Assembly (NCBI GenBank): GCA_024449915.1
Contig: JAMZAV010001469.1
Coordinates: 91,143-155,142, forward strand
Length of the DNA: 64,000 nucleotides
Origin: Sweltsa coloradensis
Lineage: Eukaryota; Arthropoda; Insecta; Plecoptera; Chloroperlidae
Direction: 5' to 3'
Shown: piece by piece, positions 21,589 through 33,213 of the stretch
How the letters are laid out: each line of letters opens with the position of its first letter
Position numbering within the stretch: the stretch's first letter is position 1
Made by a program: the position numbers and the translations under genes
The notes under the pieces: generated by a model
Told to the model about the DNA's origin: nothing
Seen by the model: only the letters and a program-made list of their open reading frames with translations
Databases searched by the model: none

Positions 21589-21880
21589 GTAGGCCTAAAG
21601 TGGTTTGATACTGTATATAGTATTCCCAGTTAATTTGGAGGATGTCAACAGAAGTGTGTAACCCTACCTAGGCCCAATTTTATAACAAGAAATTTAATTG
21701 ATTTTTGAGTCACATCTCAAGAATGCAACACAATATAAAAGTATTGGTGAGAGATAGGATCCAACAGCTTACCTTCAAAAAGTGATGGTGGCTGCTAAAT
21801 TTAGTGGTTCATTAGCATGAAGTCGCTTTGTTACTACTAGTATGTACAAAAGAGTGCACACTAGAACATGTATTTCCAAT

Positions 21881-22458
21881 ACTAGGTAAACGCTAAAGTC
21901 CCGCCGCGTTGATGGATGAGCGTTTTTGTAAGTTTTTAGTTTGCGTGGGACCACTTTTCCTTTGCAAGTGCTTTGTGAATGCATTGTAGGTGATTGTTGT
22001 CGAGTTTCTATTGTTACTTGTTAATTGTTATTATAAACCTAAAAAAAAACTCATATTAAAACCTTTATTCTATGGATTCTGGCTAACTTTTTCAACTTTT
22101 TCTTTCAAAAGGTACTACATCACCATAACCTGAATGGCCATGTGAAATATGAACGTTGTAGCCCCACCCGTTTGGTCAGAATCGGCCCAAATGTCACGAA
22201 AATATCGCACTAAAAATTTAAAAAAATCGTAAAAGTGCGATATTCATGAGAAATATTTCTTCGATTTTACCCAAAAACGTGGCAGGTCTAAGTTCAGAGA
22301 TTTCGAAGGTCCCCTCAAAATTTCATCAAGATCGCATATGCCGTTTGCCCGGAATCGTGCCAACAAACAAACAAAACAAAACAAAAAAACATTGGAGCTA
22401 AATTTTTTGAGGGGTCAGTGAAATTGAAGTTTTCGCTTCGCTCGCTACGCTCATCCAA
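21881..22458 (+). repeat. Family-A repeat, copy A2
   Basis: 578 bp. Starts ACTAGGTAAACGCTAAAGTC and ends CGCTACGCTCATCCAA. Full length and close to A1. It lies in the large intron of the HMG gene. Confidence 0.9.
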
Positions 22459-22535
22459 TTATATTGCAATGTAACACTTTTGGTAAAACTATAAAAGGAT
22501 GAATAATTTAATACTATGCCTAGTTTTACATGTAA

Positions 22536-22543
22536 AAAGTATG
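22536..22543. repeat. 8-bp target duplication, left (AAAGTATG)
   Basis: Identical to 25305-25312 on the other side of the 22544-25304 element. Confidence 0.95.
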
Positions 22544-22801
22544 TAGGGCTGCCCAACAATATCGATAATTTGATACGATATCAATATGAAGAAAAAAATT
22601 GGATATCGATATAGAAATGTATATCGTTTGATAAAAAAAAAAAAAAAAATTGAAATCAAGTAATGGTTGGTGTGGCAGTGAGTTATGGTTCTGCAGCGCT
22701 GTTCCTTCCCCCCCCCCCCCTCCTCCCATGCCACCAACTACATATTGATAATCCAGTTTGGCTTCGGGCCAAGACTCTTGCTGCTTTGTTTATCTTATGA
22801 G

Positions 22802-23505
22802 TAGAGATGTGCAAAAATGGTGACAACAAAATTCGCGAATTTTTTTAAAGTTGCAATAATCCCTTCAAATTCAGTTTGCACATGAATCTCATGAATTGTG
22901 ATTGAATGGTACCAATTTCCAATTCGCGAAATTTCGCGAAATTTTAGTTGATACCGCGAACTAGTGGCGAAATTAGCAATTATGTCCTTAAATGCGAATT
23001 AGGTCGCGAAATTTTAAAAAATAAAAAAATTTCAAAGTTTTGGTGGAGGTGCCGGGTCGAAGTCAAAATTAAATTTAATACTTGCTGGTAGATATGGTGG
23101 AGGCGCCGGGTCATACAACGCGATTGTGAGATCTTAATAATCGTTTGAATGAGAGTAAGTTCAAAATACTTCAAATCCATATCAAAAGACACATAAAAAA
23201 TGCATAATTTCGTAAATTTGGTGGAGGTGCCGGGTAGACGAAATTAATTCTGGTAAAAACTGTCGGAAACTTTGAAAACTGAAGGCTGAAATTGAGCTTA
23301 AAATTAAAACTGATTCTGAACTTCACTCTCATGAGCTTGTTTTTCTTTTAAATCATTAAAATCAATTAATCAATCAATCAATCTTTTTTTTTAAAGTTGT
23401 GCATGAGAAAATTGTTTTTTTTTGGTAAATCGCGACAAATCGCGAATTTTTATTTTTAAAGCGCGAATTTTCAAACCTTAAAAAAACCATTTTTGCACAT
23501 CTCTA
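22802..23505. mobile_element. Nested hAT-type element, 704 bp
   Basis: Left end TAGAGATGTGCAAAAATGG and right end CCATTTTTGCACATCTCTA are perfect 19-bp inverted repeats. The 8-bp duplication CTTATGAG is at 22794-22801 and 23506-23513. The interior carries many TTCGCGAA-type words and three copies of a GGTGGAGG(T/C)GCCGGGT word, and no ORF. It lies inside the 22544-25304 element, so it is the younger of the two. Confidence 0.95.
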
Positions 23506-23547
23506 CTTATGAGATAAGATAACAAGACCATATGTGTAATCTCATTC

Positions 23548-24944
23548 ATAGAGTAGGATTCAGACTAGATTGAACGACCTTCAAAGTTGCATTTGTTTAA
23601 ATCGGCATAACCAACACAGGAAAAATAAAATTGCTAGCATCATTTTTCTACTCCGTGCGCTGCGTGCGTGTGGCGAGGTGACGAACTAGGTGTATGTCAA
23701 CAGACCATTCCAAACGTTGGAGGTTATGTTTCATTAGGATACTGTCATTGCGTGTTATGTTTTGTCACTGAGTTCTTTTGGATATTAAAATTCTTTGTCT
23801 TATATTATTGTTATTTTATATTAATCATCACAATTCTATTTGCATAAAAATTGAACTAGGCCCTAGGGCAAGGATACTATTATACACTTCGTTCTAGCCT
23901 AGCCTAGGGCCAGGCCCAAGGATACTAATATATTTACGTTGGCTAGGCCTAGTCTATGCAATTTCTCTTTGGCGGTTGGTGGGGGGGGGGGGCAAAAGCC
24001 TAGGCCTAGCAAAGGCCTAGCTTCAACATGCAGCCCTCTATGATGCAGCCTATCTATGATGCAGCCTAGGCTATGGCCTAGGCTAGCTTGATCTAGTCCT
24101 ACATTGATAAAACCGGGAAATTCTTGTGATATGTGTTCAATTTGGGGAAATTAGGCCTAGCCTAGGGCTACGCGTAGCCTAGCATCGGCCCAACCCAGGT
24201 ATAGTGTAGCCTAGGCCTAGGCCTAGTATTTATAGCCCTACCTCCAAAAGGAATATTAAAAGTATTTTTTCTAAACTATAACCGTTGTCTTGTACGTATT
24301 TACTGTTTAGGTACCTAGGCCCTACCTAATTGGTTGGCTTACTAGACTGTTTTTTTCCCCGCGGGCCCTATTAGTGCATGGCTTAGTGGCAAAGACCTAC
24401 TTTACTTCAACATAAGACAATTGATAGACGTACTCATTTCATCAATACTTAGGCTAGGCCTACATAACATTAAAATATTATTAATTAATAATTAGTCAAG
24501 CCCAGAACTCAGAAGAGCAACCAAGTAAAGAAATTAGTCAGAAACAAGATTAAAGCAGACGACGTAGGCTAGGCTAGGGCCTATCTGCTGAACAGACGAC
24601 ATGCCTTTAGTAATATTTTAGCTGATTGTATGAAAGTGGTATTGGGAAGATCGCTCATTGGTCAATAAAATAAAACCATTGTTGTCAACTGTGAAAACGA
24701 ATAATGACTCGACATTTGTTTGTTATTTATTACTTTTAATGAATTTGAACGCCCAGATTACATTAAATTAATCTTGTAAACAATAATTTAGTATTTTTAT
24801 ATAATAATGCACCGTGTATAATTCATTAATTTTTTTAAAAGTACATTTTCAATTAGACCTCTAATTTTGTTCTAGTGGTTCACATGAAAAATGGCCGCCG
24901 AACAGTGTCAAAAGGTCATTCAAAGTTGTGTGAATCCTACTCTA
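23548..24944. repeat. Imperfect inverted-repeat ends inside the hAT element
   Basis: TAGAGTAGGATTCA near 23551 faces TGAATCCTACTCTA near 24931, and each continues inward to ACTTTGAA-type sequence. No target duplication was found. It may be a third nested element or part of the host element. Confidence 0.4.
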
Positions 24945-25304
24945 TCAGCAAAGCATAAGAGGCAGCTCAAGTTGTTACACTAGAGTAGTGTCCAGACAGA
25001 GTCAGGGAGAGAGAGGTAGAGCCAGAGAAGTCAGTTAGCTTCTATCTCTTCGCAGGGCCGCCGCAAGTATTGTTGTGATTGTTCTTCATGGGACGGACAG
25101 TGGCATGTCTGCATTGCCGGCGGGGCCTTGGTAACGCCCAAAGAACGTAATAACACGTTAAAAAAAAAATTTTTTTTGCAAAAAAAACAAAAAAACAACA
25201 ATAATGATATCGATACTCGATTTGAAAAGTTCGATATCGAATCACGATATCGATATGTCACCTTACGATATCGATATGATGTTTTTTATCGTTGGGCAGC
25301 CCTA

Positions 25305-25312
25305 AAAGTATG
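25305..25312. repeat. 8-bp target duplication, right (AAAGTATG)
   Basis: Perfect match to 22536-22543. Confidence 0.95.
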
Positions 25313-25975
25313 TAGGCCTACTTAAAAATGTACTGGCTTCGATATTTGAACCTTCTCCATGCAGCTTAGTTGTAGTTCTATTCTAACAAATCCACTTAGG
25401 TACTACCTCATTACTATGTAATTGTGTTGCATTCTTGAGATATGACCAAAAATGCAAGTTTTGTGTGGTTTTTAAGTTTTAACATCGAAACTGCCCAGTA
25501 TCGCAAAAGTCTGCAGAAGTGAAGTCTGCCTTTACAGTAGGTATAGATTGCAAAGTTAACAGATTTTGTATTATCTCCTCTTCCCTTGCAGATCAAGAAG
25601 ATTATGAAATTTCTTTACACACTTTTTTAGCAATGCTAAGTGTGGCCCGGAATTACCTTTTGGTTAATCTGCTCCATATCCCCCAAAAACATTTAGTTTG
25701 AAAATAGCTGCATTTTAGTTTTTCAAATACAGTATGTAGGCCTATACCTTTTTTTTGTTGGCAATTTCACTAAACCAAAAGACATTACCATATAGTAATT
25801 TCAATTTGAAATTAAAAATAATGTACGTAGTATGCTGCTGTACCCTACTCTGCAATCCCTTGAAATTTAAGACAATGATCTTGGTATAGAAAGTAAACCT
25901 TCGATAATTTAAACTCGGTTAATTTAAATTTTGGTTAAATTGAAACTACTACACTAGTGATGAAGTAACTAATAA
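25313..25975 (+). other. Intron sequence, no confident exon
   Basis: A good acceptor (cttcccttgcag) ends at 25591, but no continuation fits the phase left by the 21355-21588 exon without an early stop. I therefore do not call an exon here. Confidence 0.4.
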
Positions 25976-26799
25976 ACTAGGAAAACGCTTAAGTCCCGCC
26001 GCGTTGTTGGATGAGCGTAATTGGTGCATTGAGTTGCCATGTGTTATGCGGATTTTCTGTTGTTTTACCAAAAAACAACATAAATAAACTTTAAATGTTA
26101 TTACCTCAAAACTTTTATTCTAGCACATTTGCTAACAATTGTTCCTACTTCTTCTACAGTTTTTAAGATGAAAGGATAATTTCTTTTTTAATGTGCTCAC
26201 AAGTCTTATTCTGACAAATTCACCGGACACTTTTTTGATGACATTTATAGTTTTTTATTTAAAATATGGGAAATATAGGTTTTTCACAAAAAACATACAT
26301 TTTCAAACAATGCAAAGGGAAAAAATCATATTTATCAAACAAAACAAAAATTATAAAATCCGTCTGGTAAATGTTTAGATGTATTGTTTTTTAATCTTAA
26401 ACACCTTTCACTTTTAAAAAAAATGAAAATTGTAAAAGCCTTAGCATTATCCCAGCACCATAGCAAAATTGTAAAATTGCAATTATTAAGAGAAATAATT
26501 GTTTGATTGCGCTCAAATTTCACACGATAATAATAATTCATAAAATTAAGGTTCTGTGAAAAAATCATTACAATCGGATAAAGCATGTAGGTGTTATAAG
26601 TCGAAGAATTTAAAAAAAAATCAAAATAAATCGTAAAATTGCGATTTTCACGAAAAATAATTTTTTGATCGATTTTTCGAATCGTGCAATTCTAAGTTCA
26701 GAGATTTCGAAGGCCTCCAGAAAATTTCATCGCAATTGGAGTGTCGGTTTAGCCGGAATCGTGCTAACGAACAGACAAAAATACAAAAAAAAAAAGAAA

Positions 26800-26802
<3 letters not shown>

Positions 26803-26848
<46 letters not shown>

Positions 26849-26849
26849 T
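26803..26849. repeat. (AAT)n microsatellite
   Basis: Perfect triplet run, the 3' tail of the minus-strand LINE. Confidence 0.9.
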
Positions 26850-27146
26850 TTTATTCACCTTGACTGGTACATTGCACAAGTATAACTCTTAATGGAGAAA
26901 GTGAATAGCCTAGCCTATGGTTAAGAATAATACATACATTGTTAACTTATAAAATTATACATAAAAATATACATTTCATAATATCTTCCCTTCTAGTTCT
27001 ATACATAATAGGTACTTATTTTTGTCTTGAATTGCATTATTTTCAATTATATTCATGTTCATACGTACAAGTGTCAGGAATGTGAAGGAAAGTTGAGTGT
27101 AAAGCTATGGATGGGGTATTTGTATGTCCGGGCGCACTAAATTAAG

Positions 27147-27848
27147 TTAAAAGTCAGCTGGATGAAGGTATTCATTGATTGTGTAGAAGCAATGCTCTAT
27201 TAGAAATGATTTCAATGTGTATTTGAAAGAGTCTAGTGATTGTATGTTTTTAATTTCTGGTGGTAGATGATTGTAGATTGTTAGACACTGGTAATGAGGT
27301 CCTTTGGAGAAACGCGTTGTATTGTGAGTTGGGACATGAATTTTTGATTGTGATCGTGTATCATGATCATGAATTGTTGAGTTTAATTTGAAGAGGTGAG
27401 GGTTTGATTTGATAAAGACTGCTGCAAGTTGTATTAAAGTACTTGCTAAGGTCAAGATTTTTTGGGTAGGAAAGATATTTCTACACGAGGTACGCCAAGA
27501 GGCTCCTACTATAATTCGAATGGCCCGTTTTTGTAATCTAAAAACTCTTATAGCTTGTGGCGAGTTTCCCCAGAAAATAAGTCCGTACGATATGTGTGAG
27601 TGGATGTGAGCATGGTATATGAGAATAAGGACGTTGTGGTTGACTAGGGCTTTTATTCTTCTGAGGAGGAAACAACCACTCTTTATCTTTGAGCAAACAG
27701 CGTCTATGTGGTCTGTCCAATCAAGGGTGTCAGTCATATGTAGACCCAGGAACTTGATGGCGTCAGAGCAGGCAATGCTCTTAGATGAGATGCGAATGAG
27801 GAGGCTTTCGGTGGATCCAATTACTTGTGAGTGGAAATTTAAATACAC
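27147..27848 (-). pseudogene. LINE ORF2 C-terminal region
   Basis: 233 aa continuous frame. The first residues follow a frameshift from the YVDD-containing frame (28120-27839). Motifs include a conserved W-x2-HI, the HSHISYGLIFWGN region and the terminal FKYTLKSFL. No RNase H domain is visible. Confidence 0.85.
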
Positions 27849-28219
27849 CGTTTTTGACGGTTGAATAGAAAGAGGTTTTTGTTGCAGTATTGTGACATTA
27901 TGGAAGCTTGTTCGTTGGACATTTGTGAGAGTGGTGCTAAAGATTTTCCTTTTTGTGCTGTGAGTATATGGCTGAAATCATCGACGTATTGTGTTAGTGT
28001 ACCAGCGGTGAAACATTCTGGCATATCGTTGACATAAAGGAGGAAGAAGGGTGGTCCAAGAATGGTTCCTTGTGGGACACCACTTTTCAGGATCAGCGGT
28101 TGAGAATGAAAAGGGTGGTAGGTGTTAGATTTGAGTTTAAAAAAAAACCAATTCCGGATTTTTTTCTTCAGTGTAGTGAAATGGAATCTTCGCTTCGCTC
28201 GCTACGCTCATCCAAAAAT

Positions 28220-28944
28220 TAGGGATGACGAAACCCGACTTTTTTACGACCTGGGTACCCGTCCACATTACCTGCGGCTGCGGGTTACCCGGGTAGTAAC
28301 ACAAAAAATTGTGTGGGGTGTCTAATGAACTGCGAAGAAACGCGCTCATCAATTATCGTAATATCTCAGATGTAATACTGTTCTCGTTCTATAAACAATG
28401 ACGTGCCAATGAAGTAGTATTTCATAATCACGAAAGAGGAACAGCAGCGGGCCATTAAAATAACACTCGCTGTTCCTTGCATCTGCTTTATATCTTGTCA
28501 CAGTCTAGGCAAGGTCACGATGAGTTGGCGCGGGGGCTTGGGAGGGGGGGGGGGGGGACTGGAGCTGGAATGAGAATAAACGAGATAAGGAAAGGCCAGC
28601 CTCTGCAGTACCTCTATTCCCATGTGCCTTATTTCAGTTATCACCATGGGTGATATAGCTTTTTAAGTTTTGACTTCTAGCAGATTGAAAACATAAGTGA
28701 TGTTGTGGTAATTATTTACGTGGTATACCGTATAATCTCTGGAAGATTGCAAGAGTCGTAAGACAGGAGGGCAGGGGGGGGGCCTTCTCAGCACACTACT
28801 ATAAGTCAGCAGCATGATCAAAGGACATTATAATTCAAAAGAAAAACGCCGCGCCAAGCACAACAAATATGAGAAAGCGCATGTTTACATTAGCCTTCCG
28901 CCTACAATGTGACACCTCAATTCAGGAACTGGGTTTTACGGGTA
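28220..28944. repeat. Possible hAT left end and decayed GC-rich sequence
   Basis: TAGGGATGACGAAACCCGAC at 28220 looks like a hAT terminus and directly follows A3. No partner end or 8-bp duplication was found. G-runs occur at about 28540-28556 and 28775-28781. Confidence 0.3.
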
Positions 28945-29330
28945 AACGGGGCCCGGGGTAGAATTGGCCCAGAGCATGGCTCCACTAATCGTAAAAGGCG
29001 ATTCAAGAGAAAAAGTCCACCTCGCAAACATCAGCTAGCATGAAGGGTAGTATTTTACTCCCCGAAAATATAGGCGAGTTCTGGCAATCGTCGTCGGGGA
29101 CTTTGCTCCCTTCCCTTGACAACCCCTCGACGACGATGACGACAATAACACCACGAACGTTGACGAAGACAATGACGACCACGACGTGAGAACCCCCTTT
29201 CCTCCCCTTACCCGTGGCTGGTTCTGACCAGCATGGGTCCGTACTCCCCCCCCCCCCCTCTAGGTTAGAGTGGTGCAGTATGACCTAATGGTTGAGGCAT
29301 CCTTAATCCAAATAAACAAAAACAGGTAGT
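28945..29330 (+). repeat. Family-C repeat, copy C1 (SINE-like)
   Basis: Starts GGGCCCGGGGTAGAATTGG (offset a few bases), passes AATCGTAAAAGGCGATTCAAG, which resembles a pol III B box, and ends GTGGTGCAGTATGACCTAA with an A-rich tail. Copies are C2 at 62935-63320 and partial C3 at 56630-56765. The interior is a (GAC)-rich stretch. Confidence 0.75.
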
Positions 29331-29431
29331 GGAAAGTGGAAACACATACCCGTCGTCTTCCCTATAAAAAATGAAACTAAAAAACTATATTTAACGGGTA
29401 TTATCGTTAAAAATACAAATCATTGAACTAG

Positions 29432-29439
29432 ATCTATTC
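29432..29439. repeat. 8-bp target duplication, left (ATCTATTC)
   Basis: Identical to 30208-30215. Confidence 0.95.
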
Positions 29440-30207
29440 TAGGGATGGGCAAAAGCGTGTATCTTACTACACGTGTACACGCTGGCTGTCTGTTTGTGTA
29501 CACGTGTACACGCGTGTACTATGTATATTTTAAGATATCTGAAAAAAAGTTGTACATGTTTATTTATTACTGTATTGCAATCTGAACAGTAAACACGGCG
29601 ACGACGTTCAGTTCAGTTTATCAGTCAAGTAATTGACGTGGCTGATGTTTCATTGGCCTTGGAAAGTTAAAAGGGTGATGGTATGGTTGAGGCTTGCGTG
29701 ATGAAGTGGCGGGGGGGGGGGGGGGGGGGATAAGGCTTGTGATTTACCATAGTTCCCGTGATACTTGAATTGTGCAGCAACTCCTTCGCGCACAGTCGGC
29801 ATTTAACCTTCTTTCCCGCGTCTATCTTATCAAAGAACTTCCACTCAAGAGATATTCTAAACAATAAACAGTCATGCGTCACTGACTCAAATCACAACAC
29901 GCGTAAACAACTAAGCGGGCGGCGAGCGACTGCGAGCGGTCTGGAACCATCTGGAACGTGTCGGCCGGTCAGGGGGTGGGGGGGGAGGGGGAAGGCAAGG
30001 CCACCGTGGCAAGGGATCGCAACCAACTTACCGTTTTGCGGGAAGGCGGCGGCGGCGGTTGACTGAAAGAGCTCGTATTTCAAAATAGAATTATTGAAAT
30101 CTGAAATCTCGACGACTGAACAATGTCAATTGAAAGTCGCCGTGTATTTTTTTTTTAAATTGTGTACACGTGTACACGTAGACGGACGTGTACACATCTC
30201 ATCCCTA
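29440..30207 (-). mobile_element. hAT deletion derivative with BED-finger remnant, 768 bp
   Basis: Ends TAGGGATGGGC (left) and TAGGGATGAGA (right, opposite strand) with a perfect ATCTATTC duplication. Subterminal ACACGTGTACAC palindromes occur at both ends. On the minus strand, around 29850-29740, the frame reads VKCRLCAKELLHNSS and then TGTMVNH, the pattern of a BED zinc finger (C-x2-C then a late His) as found at the N terminus of hAT transposases. The catalytic part is absent. Extreme G-runs occur at 29710-29729. Confidence 0.9.
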
Positions 30208-30384
30208 ATCTATTCACTATTAACAAATTCCTAGTAGGTGTATGTTATATTAATGTCTATGCATATTGCATATGGAAATGTTTTTGTATTGTCTGTTGTG
30301 GGTTTTAAATTGTAAATATTGTTAGAGAAAGACTTCTGTAAAGTAGTCGAAATATTACTTTTTATTTTAATAATTACCGGTAGT

Positions 30385-30462
30385 GTGGAAAAGGCCCCCC
30401 CGGCTAGTCTAGTTTAGATTGGAGAAGGGTTGACAGGCTGGGAAAGCATAGAGAACATAAAT
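30385..30462 (+). repeat. Partial Y repeat
   Basis: Matches 4268-4343 through GATTGGAGAAGGGTTGACAG and GGGAAAGCATAGA. Confidence 0.8.
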
Positions 30463-30510
30463 AAATAGAAATGTTTATTAAAGTGAGTAGTTCAATGATT
30501 TGTATTTTTT

Positions 30511-32451
30511 AGTGATGAGTCCCTGTAGAAGCTTTGTATTTTAGGCTCAATTTAAAATTTCTTCTAGTTAGTTAGTTAATGTTGTTTTAGGGCACTCAAC
30601 AGTAGAGTTATCAGTGCCCATTTCAAGTGTATTGGAATCTTCCAAATTTTCTTTTTCCATAATTGTGGATTACCACCATGTTTTCTTCCCTCCAAAGGGA
30701 GGAACTTCAGGGAAGACGCGGGCGGTTAATGGGAAGGAGTGAGGATGTTGGAAAGGATGGGTTTAACTGGGTGGGAACAGAGAAGTGCTCGTTGCAGAGA
30801 GGGCCGGCAAGTATGGAGAAGAAAGAAGTGAAAGAAGAAAATAAATATGAGTAAGGCTGTGTGAATGAAGAAAAGTGTGATAAAAAGTTGCGCGAGAGCT
30901 CTCTCTGCAACACACACCCCAACCGGCCAGAGCTCGCCCTTAGTTTTGGGGAATACACTACTCCCCTACTTACAGGCCAAACCACAGGAAGGTAGCGAGT
31001 TGGACTTGAAGGCCCAACAAAAAAATAAATAAAAAAATAAATAAATAATAATTCAGTTGTTGGCTGTGATATGTTTGAGTATGCTTATTAGCTGGGTTAG
31101 TGTGTGCAATAGGGAATGCTCCTCAACTCGAGTATGCGACTTAATTGTAATTAACATAAAATATGATAAGAAATACTCACAAATATAAATTTATTTTAAA
31201 AACTAACCGACCTTTTTGGCAGTTTTATGAAGGTTTTAAATTGGCTAGTGGCGAAGCGGGACTAAAACGCTCCGTACATTGCGTGACGTCACGACAAAGT
31301 AATAGTTGAATAGATCTCCGCGCCCGCGCGCTGCACCACACGCTCGCCAACTGGAATTGAATGTAGTCAAATCCATGTCAAGCAATTTAATATGTTCTAA
31401 TAGTTTGTCTGAGGCATCGCATGAGCCTACACCTAATAATGATAATGTATAATATAAAAATGTTAATGTATACATAATATAACATGCATTTTCAACAAAT
31501 AATACCTTACTTATCTGCAAATTTGTTTATTCAACATTGTACTTTGTTTGATCTATTACCGACTCTAATCTGGTTTCCATGGTAACCAAGACCTTGGGCC
31601 CACTGCCTTTGCTAGGAATTGACTAGGAACCAATGAATTTGACAGGCGGTGGAACCCCTACCGGCAGACTGACGAAACGATACTTCTATGTGACGTCACA
31701 TGGATGTCACAGTCAGCTAGGCCTGTTTACGCGCGGAATTTAAACACGAATATTCACACCCTCATAAAACCAAGTAAAAAACATTTTTCGACGGTCTTTT
31801 TTTGGGAATCGTTTTTTTTAGTACGGTAACAACGTTATGAATATATTTTTAAAAAAATTTAGAAGCATTCCCTATTGGGGAAAGAAGAAAGGAGATGAAC
31901 AGCTTACCTTGAACAAGGTGGTGGGCAGCTGCGTGAAACTTGCTAGTTAAACAAATATATACAAAACAGATACACAATGTGGAACGTTTGGGCCACCGTG
32001 GCCTTGGTCACCGACCGTTGGTGAAGAACTAAATTTAATTTTGGAGTAGTATTTGTAGTCCCGGTTGTGGGTTCCTGCATGTTGTGGCACCGGTTTTATG
32101 TCTAGTTTTCCGACAGGGTCCTGCCTATGCCTGTTCAGCCTGGTGCTCAGCTAGGGAGGTGGTTGTTAGTGAATTAAAGGGGTAGGCCTACTACAGTAGT
32201 TGTTGGCATTCATGATTTACCACTTGGCAGTCTTCTGTACAACATTGGGTTGTAGTAGGAAGTAGGAACAAACAAACGCATTGCAAACTGGATTGCTGTG
32301 TACGTAGTTAACTTTTACTCAACTTCAGTGGACTTTTCAAGAGGACTGGCTGAGACTAGGATGGGAAAACTACATTCACTCAAGTGGCTGGTGATTGCAG
32401 CTGAATGGTTAGGTTAGGCCTACCTTACCTTATTTTTTGGCAATGTATACT
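30511..32451 (+). other. Intron/intergenic sequence, no gene recognised
   Basis: It holds low-complexity A/AAAT runs at about 31018-31050 and a GC-rich patch at 31320-31350. ORFs here have no domain I recognise. Confidence 0.45.
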
Positions 32452-33213
32452 ACTAGGAAAACGCTTAAGTCCCGCCGCGTTGATGGATGAGCTTTTTTAA
32501 GTTTTTAGTTTGCGTGGGATATCTTTACTTTTGCAAGTGTTTTGCTTTGCTGCCTATGCATTGTAGGTGATTGTTGTCAAGTTTCTATTGTTACTTGTCA
32601 AATGTTATTATTTACCGTAAAAAAACTTATATTTAAAGCTTTATTTCTATGGATTCTGGCTAACTTTTTCAACTTTTTCTTTCAAAAGGTACTACATCAC
32701 CATAACCTTAATGTCCATGTATAATATGAACGTTGTAGCCCCACCCGTTTGGTCATAATCGGCCCAAATGGCACGAAAATATCAAACTTAACCCTAAAAA
32801 AACTTATATTAAAAGCTTTATTTCTATGGATTCTGGCTAATTTTTCCAACTTTTTCTTTCAAAAGGTACTACATCACCATAACCTTAATGTCCATGTATA
32901 ATATGAACGTTGTAGCCCCACCCGTTTGGTCAGAATCGGCCCAAATGACACGAAAATATCGCACTAAAAATCGAAAAAAATCGTAAAAGTACGATATTCA
33001 TGAGAATATGTCTTCGATTGTACCCAAAAACAATACACCTCTTGAGTTTAGAGATTTCGAAGGTTCCCCCCAAATTTTCATCAAGATCGCTTATGCCGTT
33101 TGCCCGGAATCCTGCTAACAAACAGACAAAAATACAAAAAAAAAAAAAAAAAACATTGGAGCTAAATTTTTTGGGGGGTCAGTGAAATTGAAGTTTTCGC
33201 TACGCTCATCCAA
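32452..33213 (+). repeat. Family-A repeat, copy A4, with internal tandem duplication
   Basis: Starts ACTAGGAAAACGCTTAAGTC and ends CGCTACGCTCATCCAA. A segment of about 170 bp, from about 32615 to 32785, is repeated at about 32790-32965 (TCTATGGATTCTGGCTAA recurs). Confidence 0.9.

Larger units (their letters stand above)
22544..25304. mobile_element. hAT-type DNA element, 2.76 kb, non-autonomous
   Basis: Left end TAGGGCTGCCCAACAATATC, right end (opposite strand) TAGGGCTGCCCAACGATA. A perfect 8-bp AAAGTATG duplication flanks it, which fits the hAT superfamily. Subterminal ATCGATAT words recur. No transposase is recognisable in any frame. It contains the nested 22802-23505 element and GGCCTAGGCC-rich sequence at 23850-24240. 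Confidence 0.93.
26803..28139 (-). mobile_element. 5'-truncated LINE fragment inserted in A3
   Basis: The minus strand encodes the end of a reverse transcriptase ([20 protein letters not shown], then a YVDD box) in one frame down to about 27840. After a frame break it continues as a 233-aa C-terminal region (27848-27147) with FLGLHMTDTLDW and YNHLPPEIKN. That combination is typical of Jockey/I-type LINEs. The 3' end carries the (ATT)n tail at 26803-26849 on this strand. It is truncated within the RT, so it is dead. Confidence 0.88.
25976..28215 (+). repeat. Family-A repeat, copy A3, split by a LINE insertion
   Basis: The 5' part starts at 25976 with ACTAGGAAAACGCTTAAGTC and runs to the A-rich stretch near 26800. 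The 3' part resumes at about 28140 with TTCCGGATTTTTTTC and ends CGCTACGCTCATCCAA at 28215. The uninterrupted copies A5 and A6 join these two parts directly. Confidence 0.8.
29410..30510. repeat. 21-bp inverted repeat bracketing the 29440 hAT element
   Basis: AAAAATACAAATCATTGAAC near 29410-29430 is the reverse complement of a word at about 30489-30510. The 61.72-61.78 kb hairpin uses a related word. The pair may be the ends of an older element into which the hAT copy inserted. Confidence 0.5.

Noticed and set aside
23548..24944. Third nested transposon
   Set aside because: The ends are inverted but no target duplication was found, so it is listed only as a repeat with low confidence.
25592..25701. 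Possible HMG-gene exon after a good acceptor
   Set aside because: No frame fits the spare AG of the previous exon without an early stop, and the 34723 exon fits exactly.
26803..26849. CRISPR-like or other array from the triplet runs
   Set aside because: These are simple microsatellites at LINE or SINE tails. There are no spacers and the genome is eukaryotic.
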